Source: Massilia eburnea
GTDB lineage: Bacteria > Pseudomonadota > Gammaproteobacteria > Burkholderiales > Burkholderiaceae_D
Assembly (NCBI RefSeq): GCF_009720745.1
Contig: NZ_WNKX01000008.1
Location: 168,557-232,556, forward strand
DNA length: 64,000 nt
Direction of reading: 5' to 3'
Below are positions 18,460-27,884 of the stretch, piece by piece. Below the pieces are notes generated by a model that saw only the letters and a list, made by a program, of their open reading frames with translations, was not told the DNA's origin and did no database searches. A program made the translations under genes and the position numbers. Position 1 is the first letter of the stretch. Every line of letters starts with the position of its first letter.

Positions 18460-19861
18460 CCCGCACCAGCAAACCGCGACCATCGGAACCGTTGCCGAGT
18501 TCCAGGATGGCGTGGTGCATGGCAGCGATATCGCGTACGATGGCCAGGCCGAGGCCCGAGCCGCCCGGATTGGCCTGCATCGTGGCGGATGCGCGATAGA
18601 AAGGGGAGAATACCCGTTCGCGGTCTTCCGGCGGAATGCCTGGGCCGCTGTCTTCCACTTCCAGGAGCACTTCCGACTCGCCTGGCAGCACGCGCAGCAC
18701 CACATTGCCGCCGCGCGGGGTGTAGTGCAGGGCGTTGTCCACCAGGTTGGAGACCAGTTCATGCAGCAGCAAGGCCTGGCCGTTGACTTCAGCTTCGCCA
18801 TCGCCTTCCAGCGCCAGATCGATGCCGCGCCCGACTGCCGACAAGGCCAGTTCCAGCGCCACTTGCTGCACCGTCTCGCGCAGCGGCACGGCAACCAGCT
18901 CGCGGTTTTCGTTATGCTCGATACGTGCCAGCATCAGCAGCCGATTGGCCAGGTGCACCGTGGAGTCGGTGGTGGCCGCCATGCTGGCCACGACGTTGCG
19001 CAGTTCCTGCGCGGTGGACGGTGTGCGTTCCAGTTCGCGCTGCGCCAGTTCGGCCTGGGTCTTGAGCACGGTCAGGGGGGTACGAAGCTGGTGCGAAGCA
19101 TCGGCAATAAAGCGCCGCTGGCTTGCGATCAGCCCCGCAACACGTGTGGTCGACGCATTCATGGCCTGCACCAGCGGACGTACTTCCTTGTGCACCAGGG
19201 CCGGGTCCAGGTCGGACAGGTCGGACACGTCGCGCGCCTCAACCTCCTGCTTCAATTGCATCAGCGGGCGCAAGACCAGTTTCACCGCGAACCACACCAG
19301 CAGGCCCGCCACCAGCACTACGCTTGCTTGCCATGCGATGGTGTCGTACAGGATCTTGCGCGTCAGGCCCTTGCGCGCATCGAGCGTTTCGCCAACCTGG
19401 ATCAGGGCGATGCCGCGCATATTGTTGTCGTACACCGGCTGCAGCAAGGCGGCGATGCGGATCGGCTGGCCGTTGTAGTTGGCGTGGTAGAAACGCACCA
19501 GGGCAGGGTAGTTTTCCGAGCGCGGCACATTGGCTGGCACCGCGGGCAGATCGTCGTAACCGGATACCGTTTCGCCATTGATGCCTGTGACCTTGTAGTA
19601 GATGCGGCCCAGGGTATCGGTCTCAAAGCTGTCCAGCGCCACGTAAGGCACGTCCGCCACCACCTTGCCGTCTTCCACCGAGACCCGTTCCGCCAGCGCG
19701 CGTGTGGACGCGAGCAGGGAGCGGTCGTAAGCCATGTCCGCCGCGTCGACCGCGTTGTAGTAGACCGAAATGGTGTTGAAAATTTCCAGCAGCACCAAGG
19801 GCAGGAGCAGCCAGCGCAGCAACTGGCCGCGCAGGCTGCCCATGGCGAGCATGGCTTTCAT
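18422..19861 (-). CDS. tctE: TctE/QseC-like sensor histidine kinase
   Basis: A 479-residue kinase. TM1 about 12-35, a 2CSK_N-type periplasmic sensor to about 172, TM2 about 178-198, HAMP, HisKA H-box FIADASHQLRTPL with H257, and a HATPase domain ending in GGSGLGLAIVRDIAAMH. This layout matches TctE, the sensor for tricarboxylates. The ATG overlaps the TctD-like stop by one base. Divergent transport genes (porin, Bug protein, ABC importer) begin just beyond the regulator. The symbol reflects family and context; the true ligand is not known. Its 3' end overlaps the opposite-strand kinase gene. Confidence 0.85.
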   Translation of the reverse strand: MKAMLAMGSLRGQLLRWLLLPLVLLEIFNTISVYYNAVDAADMAYDRSLLASTRALAERVSVEDGKVVADVPYVALDSFETDTLGRIYYKVTGINGETVSGYDDLPAVPANVPRSENYPALVRFYHANYNGQPIRIAALLQPVYDNNMRGIALIQVGETLDARKGLTRKILYDTIAWQASVVLVAGLLVWFAVKLVLRPLMQLKQEVEARDVSDLSDLDPALVHKEVRPLVQAMNASTTRVAGLIASQRRFIADASHQLRTPLTVLKTQAELAQRELERTPSTAQELRNVVASMAATTDSTVHLANRLLMLARIEHNENRELVAVPLRETVQQVALELALSAVGRGIDLALEGDGEAEVNGQALLLHELVSNLVDNALHYTPRGGNVVLRVLPGESEVLLEVEDSGPGIPPEDRERVFSPFYRASATMQANPGGSGLGLAIVRDIAAMHHAILELGNGSDGRGLLVRVRFPRATPPPAA

Positions 19862-20547
19862 CAGGCCTTCGCTTCGGCCGGCTGCAGGAGGTAGCCGATG
19901 CCGCGCAAGGTGGTGATGGCCGCGGCGCCAGGCTCTTTGCGGTCAAGCTTCTTGCGCACGCGATGGATGTAGAGATCGATGGCGTCGAGGTTGGCGTCAT
20001 CGGCCAATGTGAACACCTGGTCGAAGAGTTTTTCTTTCGCCAGTGGCTTGCCGCCTTTGGTGATCAGCGCCTCCAGCACGGCGTGTTCGCGCGGCGTCAA
20101 TTGCAGGTTCTCGCCGAAATAGGAAAACATGCGGCTAACGGTGTCGAAGCGCAGCGAGCCGCATTCGTACACCACCGCCTCGTTGCCGACGCTGCGGCGC
20201 AGCAGGGCTTTCACGCGCGCTTCCAGTTCCATCAGCTCGAAAGGCTTGGCGAGGTAATCGTCGGCACCGAGATTAAGGCCTTGCACGCGGTCTTCCAGCC
20301 CGCCGCGCGCGGTGAGGATCAATACCGGGGTCTTGCCGCCGCGTGCGCGCAGGCGCTTGAGCACTTCCAGTCCGTCCATGCGGGGCAGGGTCAGGTCCAG
20401 GATCACCAGGGCGTATTCCTGTGTTAGCAAAAGTGAATCAGCGTCGGCGCCGTTATCGGCGCATTCGACGGAAAGGTTGGCGTCACGAAGGGCTTTGGAA
20501 AGCCAGTGTTGTAATTCTGTGTGGTCTTCCACTAACAATATTCGCAT
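19861..20547 (-). CDS. tctD: TctD-like OmpR-family response regulator
   Basis: A 228-residue regulator with a receiver domain (phospho-acceptor D51 in LVILDLTLP, K near 101) and an OmpR/PhoB winged helix (about 130-222) ending in the usual IHRVRKKL and TLRGIGYLL motifs. First gene of the tctDE-like pair. The adjacent divergent intergenic region contains an 11-bp-phased direct repeat TGAAAGG, the spacing typical of OmpR-family sites, so control of the porin and uptake genes is likely. Confidence 0.87.
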   Translation of the reverse strand: MRILLVEDHTELQHWLSKALRDANLSVECADNGADADSLLLTQEYALVILDLTLPRMDGLEVLKRLRARGGKTPVLILTARGGLEDRVQGLNLGADDYLAKPFELMELEARVKALLRRSVGNEAVVYECGSLRFDTVSRMFSYFGENLQLTPREHAVLEALITKGGKPLAKEKLFDQVFTLADDANLDAIDLYIHRVRKKLDRKEPGAAAITTLRGIGYLLQPAEAKA

Positions 20548-20557
20548 GGCATTTGCC

Positions 20558-20584
20558 TGAAAGGCGATTGAAAGGTTGGCGATT
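20558..20584. promoter_or_regulatory. phased direct repeats, candidate TctD-like binding site
   Basis: TGAAAGG occurs at 20558-20564 and 20569-20575, an 11-base period, and GGCGATT occurs at 20563-20569 and 20578-20584. The repeats lie between the divergent tctD-like and porin genes. OmpR-family regulators bind such tandem sites as head-to-tail dimers. Assignment is inference. Confidence 0.45.
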
Positions 20585-20647
20585 TTATAGTTGAACCGTG
20601 CCAGAGCGAGGCATGACTGAAATAACTATAAACCCAGGAGACTGATT

Positions 20648-21721
20648 GTGAAAAGAACTTCGATGGCAGCGGCCGTCGCAATGATGTTTGCCGCCCTTTC
20701 TTCCGCCCACGCCCAATCCAATGTGCAGGTATATGGCCTGCTCGACATGGGCGTCGACATTACTTCCGATGCAAAACAAGGCGGCGGCAGCGTTGCCCAC
20801 GTCAGCTCCGGCGGCATGAACACTTCGCGTTGGGGCATCAAGGGCTCCGAAGACCTGGGGGGCGGCCTGAAAGCCGTGTTCCAGCTCGAAAGCGGCATCC
20901 TGATGGACACCGGCGCGCAAGACGGCAACCTGTTCAAGCGCCAGGCCAACGTCGGCCTGGAAGGCAACTGGGGCCGCGTCGTGCTGGGCCGCTCCTTCAC
21001 CAGCGTGTACGACACCGTGATCCGCTTCGACCCGATGGGTTTTGCGCCTTACTATTCGTGGGCCACCGGCGGCAGCGCCACCTTGCCTAGCAAATACGGC
21101 ATGACCACCGGTTTCGATAACCTGATCAAGTACTCCGGCAAGACCGGCGACTGGAACTACGGCTTCAGCTACGGCATGGGCGAGCAGCAGGGCGCCGGCG
21201 CCAGTTCGGCCGACAGCGCCAAGTACGCCGGCGCTGTCAGCTACCAGGGCGAATCCCTGGGCGGCATGTTCACCGTGGAGCGCATCAACGGCAACGTGGT
21301 CGCCGCCACCGGCAACCGCGATGAAACCACTGCCTTCCACTTCGGCGGCTACTACGCCGTCGGCCCGGCGAAGATTTACCTGGGCGGCCGCACCTACAAG
21401 CTGGTGGCCGGCAAAGCCAATGTGGCTGATGTAAAAGGCAACACTTTCTGGGCTGGTGTGGCGTACAAGCTGCAGCCTAACGTGACCCTGACCGGCGCTG
21501 TCTACCACATCGACCAGCGCAACCTGGCCGCGGGCAAGGACGCCGATCCTACCCTGTACGTGGTACGTTACCGTTACGCCGCCTCCAAGCGCACCGACTT
21601 GTACGCGACTTTCGGTTACACGAACGGCAAGCATGACCAGCTGGTCGGCCTGTCGCGCGACGATGCCGGCTTTGGCGACAGCCAAAAAGGCCTGATGGTT
21701 GGCATGCAGCACCGCTTCTGA
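20648..21721 (+). CDS. Gram-negative porin (Burkholderiales type)
   Basis: A 357-residue outer-membrane beta-barrel. Signal peptide about 1-22 (cleaved after AHA), then the family opening SNVQVYGLLDMGVD, the conserved SRWGIKGSEDLGGGLKAVFQLE strands (quoted in part), and the C-terminal phenylalanine (MQHRF) needed for barrel assembly. It starts with GTG at 20648, supported by AGGAG 7 bases upstream; the next ATG at 20663 would cut into the signal peptide. It would let small anionic substrates reach the periplasmic binding proteins encoded next. Confidence 0.9.
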   Translation: MKRTSMAAAVAMMFAALSSAHAQSNVQVYGLLDMGVDITSDAKQGGGSVAHVSSGGMNTSRWGIKGSEDLGGGLKAVFQLESGILMDTGAQDGNLFKRQANVGLEGNWGRVVLGRSFTSVYDTVIRFDPMGFAPYYSWATGGSATLPSKYGMTTGFDNLIKYSGKTGDWNYGFSYGMGEQQGAGASSADSAKYAGAVSYQGESLGGMFTVERINGNVVAATGNRDETTAFHFGGYYAVGPAKIYLGGRTYKLVAGKANVADVKGNTFWAGVAYKLQPNVTLTGAVYHIDQRNLAAGKDADPTLYVVRYRYAASKRTDLYATFGYTNGKHDQLVGLSRDDAGFGDSQKGLMVGMQHRF

Positions 21722-21734
21722 TAATAATGAAGCC

Positions 21735-22679
21735 ATGAAGATCCTGTCCTCTATCTTCGCCGCTGTCCTGCTCCTGGCAGGGCAGGTGCACGCAGCAGAG
21801 TGCATCGTGCCGTCCAAGCCGGGCGGCGCGATGGACCTGACGTGCAAACTGGCTCGCGAGAGCCTGGCGACGATGCCGGGCGGCCAGCCCATGAAGCTGG
21901 TCTACCGTCCGGGCGGGATCGGTGCCGTAGCCTGGCATTCCCTGGTGTCGCAGCGCAGCGCCACGCCGGATACCCTGGTGGCGTTCTCCGGCGGCTCGCT
22001 GCTGAACCTCGCGCAAGGCAAGTTCGGCAAGGTCAAAGCCGATGACGTGCGCTGGGTTGCTGCGCTGGGTGCGGACTACGGCATGATCGCAGTGCGTGCC
22101 GATTCTCCCTACAAGTCGCTGGCCGACCTGGTGGCGGCACTCAAGCGCGATCCTTCCAAAGTCCTGATCGGCGTCAGCGGCACCGTCGGCAGCCAGGACT
22201 GGCTGAAGGTGGCGATGCTGGTGCGCCAGGCTGGCCTGGATCCGAAAGTGCTGCGCTTTGTGGCGCTGGAAGGCGGCGGTGAATCGTTCACCGCAATGCA
22301 GGCCAACTACGTGCAGGTCGTGTCGGGCGATGCGTCGGAAGTTCATCTGGCCGGCGACTCGATCCGCGTGCTGGCGGTGCTGTCGGAAGAACGCCTGCCG
22401 GGCAAGCTTTCAGCAGTTCCGACCGCGCGCGAGCAGGGCTACGACATCGTCTGGCCGGTGATTCGCGGTTTGTGGATGGGGCCAAAGGTAAGCGATGCCG
22501 ACTACCACAAATGGGTGAAGACCTTCGAACACCTGATGGCGACCCCCGAATATGCCAAGCTGCGAACGGAAGCGGGATTCTACCCCTTCAGCCTGACAGG
22601 ACAGGCACTCAACGAGTATGTGCATAAAGCCGTGGACGACTACGGAAAACGCGCCAGCCAGCTAGGCCTGGTGCGCTGA
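21735..22679 (+). CDS. TctC/Bug-family periplasmic substrate-binding protein
   Basis: A 314-residue binding protein with a signal peptide (about 1-19, cleaved after VHA) and the Bug-type first lobe CIVPSKPGGAMDLTCKLA, where the usual PGG carboxylate-binding loop is visible. Bug proteins bind di- and tricarboxylates. Its normal partners TctA and TctB are absent; the next genes encode an ABC transporter instead. It may act as an orphan receptor that presents ligand to the TctE-like kinase, as described for BctC/BctDE in Bordetella, but that is inference. Confidence 0.85.
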   Translation: MKILSSIFAAVLLLAGQVHAAECIVPSKPGGAMDLTCKLARESLATMPGGQPMKLVYRPGGIGAVAWHSLVSQRSATPDTLVAFSGGSLLNLAQGKFGKVKADDVRWVAALGADYGMIAVRADSPYKSLADLVAALKRDPSKVLIGVSGTVGSQDWLKVAMLVRQAGLDPKVLRFVALEGGGESFTAMQANYVQVVSGDASEVHLAGDSIRVLAVLSEERLPGKLSAVPTAREQGYDIVWPVIRGLWMGPKVSDADYHKWVKTFEHLMATPEYAKLRTEAGFYPFSLTGQALNEYVHKAVDDYGKRASQLGLVR

Positions 22680-22708
22680 AACATCCCTCAAAAATCTAGG
22701 AGACAAAC

Positions 22709-23794
22709 ATGATCAAGACGACCCTGGTGGCCGCCGCTACCGGCCTGTTCGCGTGCACCGCATTCGCACAATCGCCTGCCGGCTATCCTGCCGATTACCA
22801 GAAGGTGATCGACGCGGCCAAGAAAGAAGGCAAGCTGGTGGTGTATGGCGCCACCGACAGCAAGGCCGCGCAGCCATTGATCCGCGACTTCAACGCGCTG
22901 TACCCTGGCATTACCGTCGAATACAACGACATGAATTCGACCGAGGTCTACAACCGCTTCATCTCCGAGATGGCGGCAGGCGGCAATACCGCCGACGTGA
23001 TGTGGTCCTCCGCCATGGACCTGCAGATGCGCCTGGCCTCCGACGGCTACGCCCTGAAATACAAATCGGTGGAAGCTTCCAAGATCCCTGGCTGGGCAGT
23101 ATGGGACGACCAGGCCTACGGCACTACCTTCGAGCCGGCCGCCATCGTCTACAACAAGCGCCTGGTCGATGCGAAAGAAGTACCGCAGACCCACGCCGAC
23201 TTCGCGAAGCTGATCCAGCAGCCGAAGTTCAAGGACAAGGTCACCACTTACGACATCGAAAAATCCGGCGTCGGCTTCATGTTCATGACCCAGGACGCCA
23301 AGGAATTCCCGAAATTCCTGGAACTGGAAAACGCCTTCGGCGAAGCCAAGGTGCGCGTGCAGTCCTCCACCGGTACCATGATGGAGCGCATCTCCTCGGG
23401 CGAAAACCTGATCGGCTACAACGTGCTCGGTTCCTACGCCCTGGTGCGCGCCAAGACCGACCCGTCGATCGGCGTGCAGCTGCCTAAGGACTACACCCTG
23501 GTGCTGTCGCGCGTGATGTTCATCAACAAGGGCGCCAAGAACGTCAACGCCGCCAAGCTGTGGCTGGACTACACCCTGTCCCATCGCGGCCAGACCATCA
23601 TCGCCAACGAATCCAAGCTGTTCGCGATCCGCGCCGACGTCACCGGCGAAACCACCTCGTCCGACCTGGTCAAGCAGATCGGCCAGGACAAGATCAAGCC
23701 GGTGCCGGTACACCCAATCCTGCTGCAGTTCCTCGGCCCGCAAAAACGCATGGCCTTCCTGAAGCAGTGGAAAGAAACCGCCGGCAAGAAATAA
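22709..23794 (+). CDS. ABC transporter periplasmic binding protein (AfuA/Fe3+ or phosphonate type)
   Basis: A 361-residue type II periplasmic binding protein. Signal peptide about 1-21 (after AFA). The mature start KVIDAAKKEGKLVVYGATDS and the later FNALYPGITVEYNDMNSTE are characteristic of the iron(III)/2-aminoethylphosphonate/sugar-phosphate group. No clear Tyr-Tyr iron ligand pair is evident, so iron is not secured. It is followed directly by its permease and ATPase genes. RBS AGGAG lies at about 22699. Confidence 0.85.
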   Translation: MIKTTLVAAATGLFACTAFAQSPAGYPADYQKVIDAAKKEGKLVVYGATDSKAAQPLIRDFNALYPGITVEYNDMNSTEVYNRFISEMAAGGNTADVMWSSAMDLQMRLASDGYALKYKSVEASKIPGWAVWDDQAYGTTFEPAAIVYNKRLVDAKEVPQTHADFAKLIQQPKFKDKVTTYDIEKSGVGFMFMTQDAKEFPKFLELENAFGEAKVRVQSSTGTMMERISSGENLIGYNVLGSYALVRAKTDPSIGVQLPKDYTLVLSRVMFINKGAKNVNAAKLWLDYTLSHRGQTIIANESKLFAIRADVTGETTSSDLVKQIGQDKIKPVPVHPILLQFLGPQKRMAFLKQWKETAGKK

Positions 23795-23804
23795 GGAGTT
23801 GTAC

Positions 23805-25580
23805 ATGACCACCGCGACTTTGCAGGGAACGGGCCGCGCCAGCATCAACTGGCCGCGTTGGATCGTGGCGACGCTGACTTGCGTTGCCATCTTCCTGCCC
23901 TTGTTCCTGATCTTCTACCAGAGCTTCCTGTCGGCGCCGTTCTTCATGCCCGGCAAGGAAGTAGGGCTGGATGCCTTCCGCTTCATCTTCGATGATCCGG
24001 ACTTCATCGTGGCATTCAAGAACGGCCTGCTGCTGGCGGCTGGCCTGGCTGCGATTGCCGTGCCTTTGGGCGGCATGCTGGCCTTCCTGATGGTGCGTAC
24101 CGACCTGCCGGGTCGCGGCTGGATTTCCCCGCTGCTGCTGGTGCCGATCTTCGTTTCGCCAATGGTGATGGGCTTCGGCTATGTGGTGTCGATGGGCCCA
24201 GTGGGCTTCTACTCCACCTGGGTGAAAGACCTGATCGGTTTCATCCCATGGAACGTGTATTCCTTTACCAGCATCGTGGTGATTGCAGGCCTGACCCACG
24301 TTCCGCACGTCTACCTGTACGCTTCTTCGGCGCTGAAGAGCCTTGGCTCGGACGTGGAGGAAGCGGCCCGCGTCTCCGGCGCTTCGCCGCTGCAGGTGAT
24401 GTTCAACGTGTCGCTGCCGATGATCATGCCGGCGCTGGCTTATGCAGGCGTGCTGGTGTTCTTCCTCGGCTTCGAAGTATTCGGCCTGGTGCTGGTGCTG
24501 GGCGATCCGGAAGGCCACCTGGTGTTGCCGACCTACCTGTACAAACTGACCAACAAGCTGGGCACCCCGTCCTACCACCTGATGGCCGCCGTGGCCGTCT
24601 GCCTGGTGGCGGTGACCATGCCGCTGGTGATGCTGCAACGCTGGCTGCTCAAGTCGGCCAACAAATACGTGTCGATCAAAGGCAAGGGCGCACGCAGCAA
24701 GGCGCTGCCGCTGGGCCGCTGGAAGTGGCTGGCTTTCGCCGTGCTGGGCGCCTGGCTGCTGGTGACCGTGTTCATGCCGATTTCCGGCATCGCGCTGCGC
24801 TCCTTTGTTCAGTACTGGGGCGAGGGCGTCAAGCTGGCCGACGTGCTGACCTTGCAGCACTTCCGCGACATCTTCGAACAGCCTGCACTGATCCGCGGCA
24901 TCATCAACACGGTGCTGATCGGCGTGATCGGCGGCGGCCTGGCGATCTTCTGCTACAGCTTTATCGCGCTGGCCATGCACCGCAAGCCGGACCTGCTGAC
25001 CCGCATCCTGGACTACAGCGTGCTGGTGCCGCGCGCCATCCCTGGCCTGCTGGCCGGCCTGGCCTTCCTGTGGGTGTTCCTGTTCGTGCCTAGCTGGCTC
25101 GATGGCATGCTCAAAGGTTCCGACAGCGGCGTCGCCGTGTGGCTGGTGGAAAACCTGATTCCTGCGCTGCGCAGCCTGCGCACCACCATCTTCGCGGTGT
25201 GGCTGGCTTACTCAGTAGTGTGGATGGCCTACGGCATGCGCCTGATTTCCACCGCGCTGCTGCAAGTGGGTCCTGAGCTGGAAGAAGCGGCGCGTGCAGT
25301 CGGCGCCCGCCGCGGCCAGGTGACCCGCGACGTGACCCTGCCGCTGATCAAATTCGGCTTGCTGGGCGCCTGGCTGATGATTTTCCTGATCTTCGAACGC
25401 GAATATTCGACAGGCGTGTACCTGCTGTCGCCGGGGACCGAGGTGATTGGCGCGCTGATCGTGTCGCTGTGGGCGGGTGGTTCTACCGACCTGGTGGCGG
25501 CACTGTCCTTTATTAACATCACCCTAGTCGGCATTGGCCTGGGTATCGCGCTGCGCTTTGGCGTCAAGCTGCACAACTGA
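23805..25580 (+). CDS. double-domain ABC transporter permease (AfuB/PhnV type)
   Basis: A 591-residue membrane protein carrying two fused binding-protein-dependent permease domains, each with six predicted helices and an EAA loop for ATPase docking: EEAARVSGASPLQVMFNVSL in the first half (about 184-203) and EEAARAVGARRGQVTRDVTL in the second (about 490-509). ATG at 23805 sits 6 bases after AGGAG; a TTG at 23799 is less likely. Fused permeases of this size are typical of iron and aminoethylphosphonate-type importers. Confidence 0.88.
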   Translation: MTTATLQGTGRASINWPRWIVATLTCVAIFLPLFLIFYQSFLSAPFFMPGKEVGLDAFRFIFDDPDFIVAFKNGLLLAAGLAAIAVPLGGMLAFLMVRTDLPGRGWISPLLLVPIFVSPMVMGFGYVVSMGPVGFYSTWVKDLIGFIPWNVYSFTSIVVIAGLTHVPHVYLYASSALKSLGSDVEEAARVSGASPLQVMFNVSLPMIMPALAYAGVLVFFLGFEVFGLVLVLGDPEGHLVLPTYLYKLTNKLGTPSYHLMAAVAVCLVAVTMPLVMLQRWLLKSANKYVSIKGKGARSKALPLGRWKWLAFAVLGAWLLVTVFMPISGIALRSFVQYWGEGVKLADVLTLQHFRDIFEQPALIRGIINTVLIGVIGGGLAIFCYSFIALAMHRKPDLLTRILDYSVLVPRAIPGLLAGLAFLWVFLFVPSWLDGMLKGSDSGVAVWLVENLIPALRSLRTTIFAVWLAYSVVWMAYGMRLISTALLQVGPELEEAARAVGARRGQVTRDVTLPLIKFGLLGAWLMIFLIFEREYSTGVYLLSPGTEVIGALIVSLWAGGSTDLVAALSFINITLVGIGLGIALRFGVKLHN

Positions 25581-25590
25581 GACACACATC

Positions 25591-26670
25591 ATGAAACGAG
25601 ACCTGAAAATGAACGAACTGTCTGTCGAAGACCTGCACCTGCAATACGGCACCGGCGCCCACGCCAACCCGATCCTGAAGGGCGTGTCCATGCACCTGCA
25701 AAAGGGCGAAGTGGTCGCCCTGCTGGGTCCATCGGGCAGCGGCAAGACCACGCTGCTGCGCGCAGTGGCCGGCCTGGAAAGCCCGCACCTGGGCGCCATC
25801 AACATCGGCGACCGCCGCGTGTTTGACGGCAGCAAGGGCTTTGAAATGCCGGCCGAACAGCGCAACCTGGGCCTGGTGTTCCAGTCCTACGCACTGTGGC
25901 CGCACAAGACCGTGGCCGACAACGTCGCCTACGGCCTGAAGCTGCGCAAGATGAACAAGGAAGAAATCGGCCGCCGCGTGACCGAGGTGCTGAAGCAGCT
26001 GGGCCTGGGCCACCTGGGCGAGCGCTTCCCGCACCAGCTGTCGGGCGGCCAGCAGCAGCGCGTGGCGATTGCCCGTGCGCTGGTGTACAACCCGCCGGTC
26101 ATCCTGCTGGACGAACCGCTGTCCAACCTCGACGCCAAGCTGCGCGAAGAAGCGCGCGCCTTCCTGCGTGAGCTGATTGTGCGCCTTGGCCTGTCGGCAC
26201 TGATGGTGACCCACGACCAGGACGAGGCGATGGCGATTTCCGACCGTATCCTGCTGCTCAATAACGGCAAGATCGAACAGCAAGGCACGCCGCAGTCCAT
26301 GTACGAAACCCCGGAGACCCTGTTCACCGCCGAATTCATGGGCAGCAACAACCGCCTGCCTGGCAGCCTGATCTCGCGCGATGGCAACAAGGTGGTGATC
26401 GACGTTGCCGGCACCAAGCTGCAGGCCACCGCGCGCGGCCAGGGCGGCGATACGATTGCTCCGCTGATCCGCGTGGAAGAGGTGCGCGTGAGCAGCGAGC
26501 AGGCCGACAACTCGCTGCAACTGGCCCTGGTCACCTGCATGTACCTGGGCGACCGCTGGGAGTGCCTGTTCAAGCGCGGCGACATCAGCGTCCGCGCCCA
26601 TTCCAAATACCGCCTGCAGGATGGCCAGTACTGGCTGCAACTGCCGGCCGACAAACTGTGGGTATTCTGA
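25591..26670 (+). CDS. ABC transporter ATP-binding protein (PotA/FbpC type)
   Basis: A 359-residue ATPase: Walker A GPSGSGKTT, signature LSGGQQQRVAIARAL, Walker B VILLDEPLSNLDAKLREE, switch His in MVTHDQ, and a C-terminal TOBE-like regulatory domain after about residue 245. It powers the preceding permease. Start at 25591; ATG at 25609 is a possible alternative and neither has a strong RBS. The 3' end overlaps the AbrB-family gene, whose GTG start lies 13 bases before this stop. Confidence 0.9.
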   Translation: MKRDLKMNELSVEDLHLQYGTGAHANPILKGVSMHLQKGEVVALLGPSGSGKTTLLRAVAGLESPHLGAINIGDRRVFDGSKGFEMPAEQRNLGLVFQSYALWPHKTVADNVAYGLKLRKMNKEEIGRRVTEVLKQLGLGHLGERFPHQLSGGQQQRVAIARALVYNPPVILLDEPLSNLDAKLREEARAFLRELIVRLGLSALMVTHDQDEAMAISDRILLLNNGKIEQQGTPQSMYETPETLFTAEFMGSNNRLPGSLISRDGNKVVIDVAGTKLQATARGQGGDTIAPLIRVEEVRVSSEQADNSLQLALVTCMYLGDRWECLFKRGDISVRAHSKYRLQDGQYWLQLPADKLWVF

Positions 26671-27779
26671 CAAACCAACGCTTCTTCCTCCAAGCTTTGG
26701 CGGCCGGCTTGCTGGCCGCTTTTTTTTGCCGCTGGATCGACACGCCGCTGCCTTGGCTGATCGGACCTTTGTTCGCCAGCGCCGCGCTGCGCATTGCCGG
26801 CGCCGACCTGCGTTGTCCCGTCGCCGCACGCGCAGCAGGGCAGTGGGCCATCGGCACCGTGCTTGGGCTGTACTTCACGCCCGCCGTGCTGGCGGTGGTG
26901 GCGGCGCATGCCGGCTATATTCTGGGGGCGGTGGCGTTTGCGCTGGCGCTGGGCTGCCTGTGCGCATGGATGCTGAAGCGGCTTGCTGACGTCAGCATTG
27001 CCACTGCCTTCTTCGGCATGGCCTTGGGCGGCGCATCCGAAATGGCGGTGCAGGGGGAGAGGCATGGCGCGGCGGCACAGCACGTTGCGGCGGCGCAGGG
27101 CGTGCGGCTGATGTTCGTGGTGAGCTTCCTGCCGTTTGTGCTGCGCTATTGGAGCAGCCACGGCATGCCGCCGCTCGCTGATGCTCCTGCACTGGCTTCG
27201 ACGTCGGCGGCATTCACCGCAGCCGGCTCGGGCGTGCCGGCTGCGGTGGCGCACCTGCTTGCGCTGGCGCCAAGCGGCGCCGCGCCTTTGCTGGCATTCG
27301 GCCTGCTTGCCGCTTTTACGTGCGCGGCCGGATGGCTGTTGTGGCGGCGCGGCGTACCCAATGCCTGGGTGCTCGGACCCTTGTTTGCAGCCGGAGCATT
27401 GGCAGCGGCCCAGATCCCGGTCGGCGGCGTGCCGGAGTGGATGGTGCGTACCGGCCAGTTGTGTATCGGCCTGTCGCTCGGCACCCGCTTCACGCCGGGC
27501 TTCCTGCACACGGCGCCGCGCTATATGGCGGCAGTCGTCGCTTGCACCGCAACCGCGCTGGGCCTGGCCGCTATATTCGGCCTGGCGCTGGCGAAAGTCG
27601 GCGCGCTGCACCCTGCAACTGCAATGCTGGCTACCAGCCCCGGCGGCATCGCGGAGATGGCGCTGACTGCCCGCGCCCTGCATGTGGAAGTCCCGGTGGT
27701 CACGGCCTTCCACGTCTGCCGCATGGTGGTGCTGGTACTGGCCGTTGGCCCGGCATTTCGTCGCCTGGTACGTATGTGA
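26658..27779 (+). CDS. AbrB-family integral membrane protein (COG3180 type)
   Basis: A 373-residue protein with about ten hydrophobic segments arranged as two repeats, each beginning with a WLIGP/WVLGP-like motif (PLPWLIGPLFASAALR near 26-41 and NAWVLGPLFAAGALAAAQ near 235-252), the hallmark of the 'AbrB duplication' membrane family. No ATG lies near the domain start, so GTG at 26658, overlapping the ATPase gene, is chosen. Family members are of unknown transport function despite names such as 'ammonia monooxygenase' or 'regulator'. Co-transcription with the uptake genes suggests a related role. Confidence 0.78.
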   Translation: MGILTNQRFFLQALAAGLLAAFFCRWIDTPLPWLIGPLFASAALRIAGADLRCPVAARAAGQWAIGTVLGLYFTPAVLAVVAAHAGYILGAVAFALALGCLCAWMLKRLADVSIATAFFGMALGGASEMAVQGERHGAAAQHVAAAQGVRLMFVVSFLPFVLRYWSSHGMPPLADAPALASTSAAFTAAGSGVPAAVAHLLALAPSGAAPLLAFGLLAAFTCAAGWLLWRRGVPNAWVLGPLFAAGALAAAQIPVGGVPEWMVRTGQLCIGLSLGTRFTPGFLHTAPRYMAAVVACTATALGLAAIFGLALAKVGALHPATAMLATSPGGIAEMALTARALHVEVPVVTAFHVCRMVVLVLAVGPAFRRLVRM

Positions 27780-27884
27780 TGAGGTGGCGCGAAAGTATTA
27801 AATTGCGATACTTTGACAAGGTGGGTTGAGCAGTAGGCCGATGTACTGTATGTTGACAGCACTTTCACTTTTCTGTGCCGCAAC

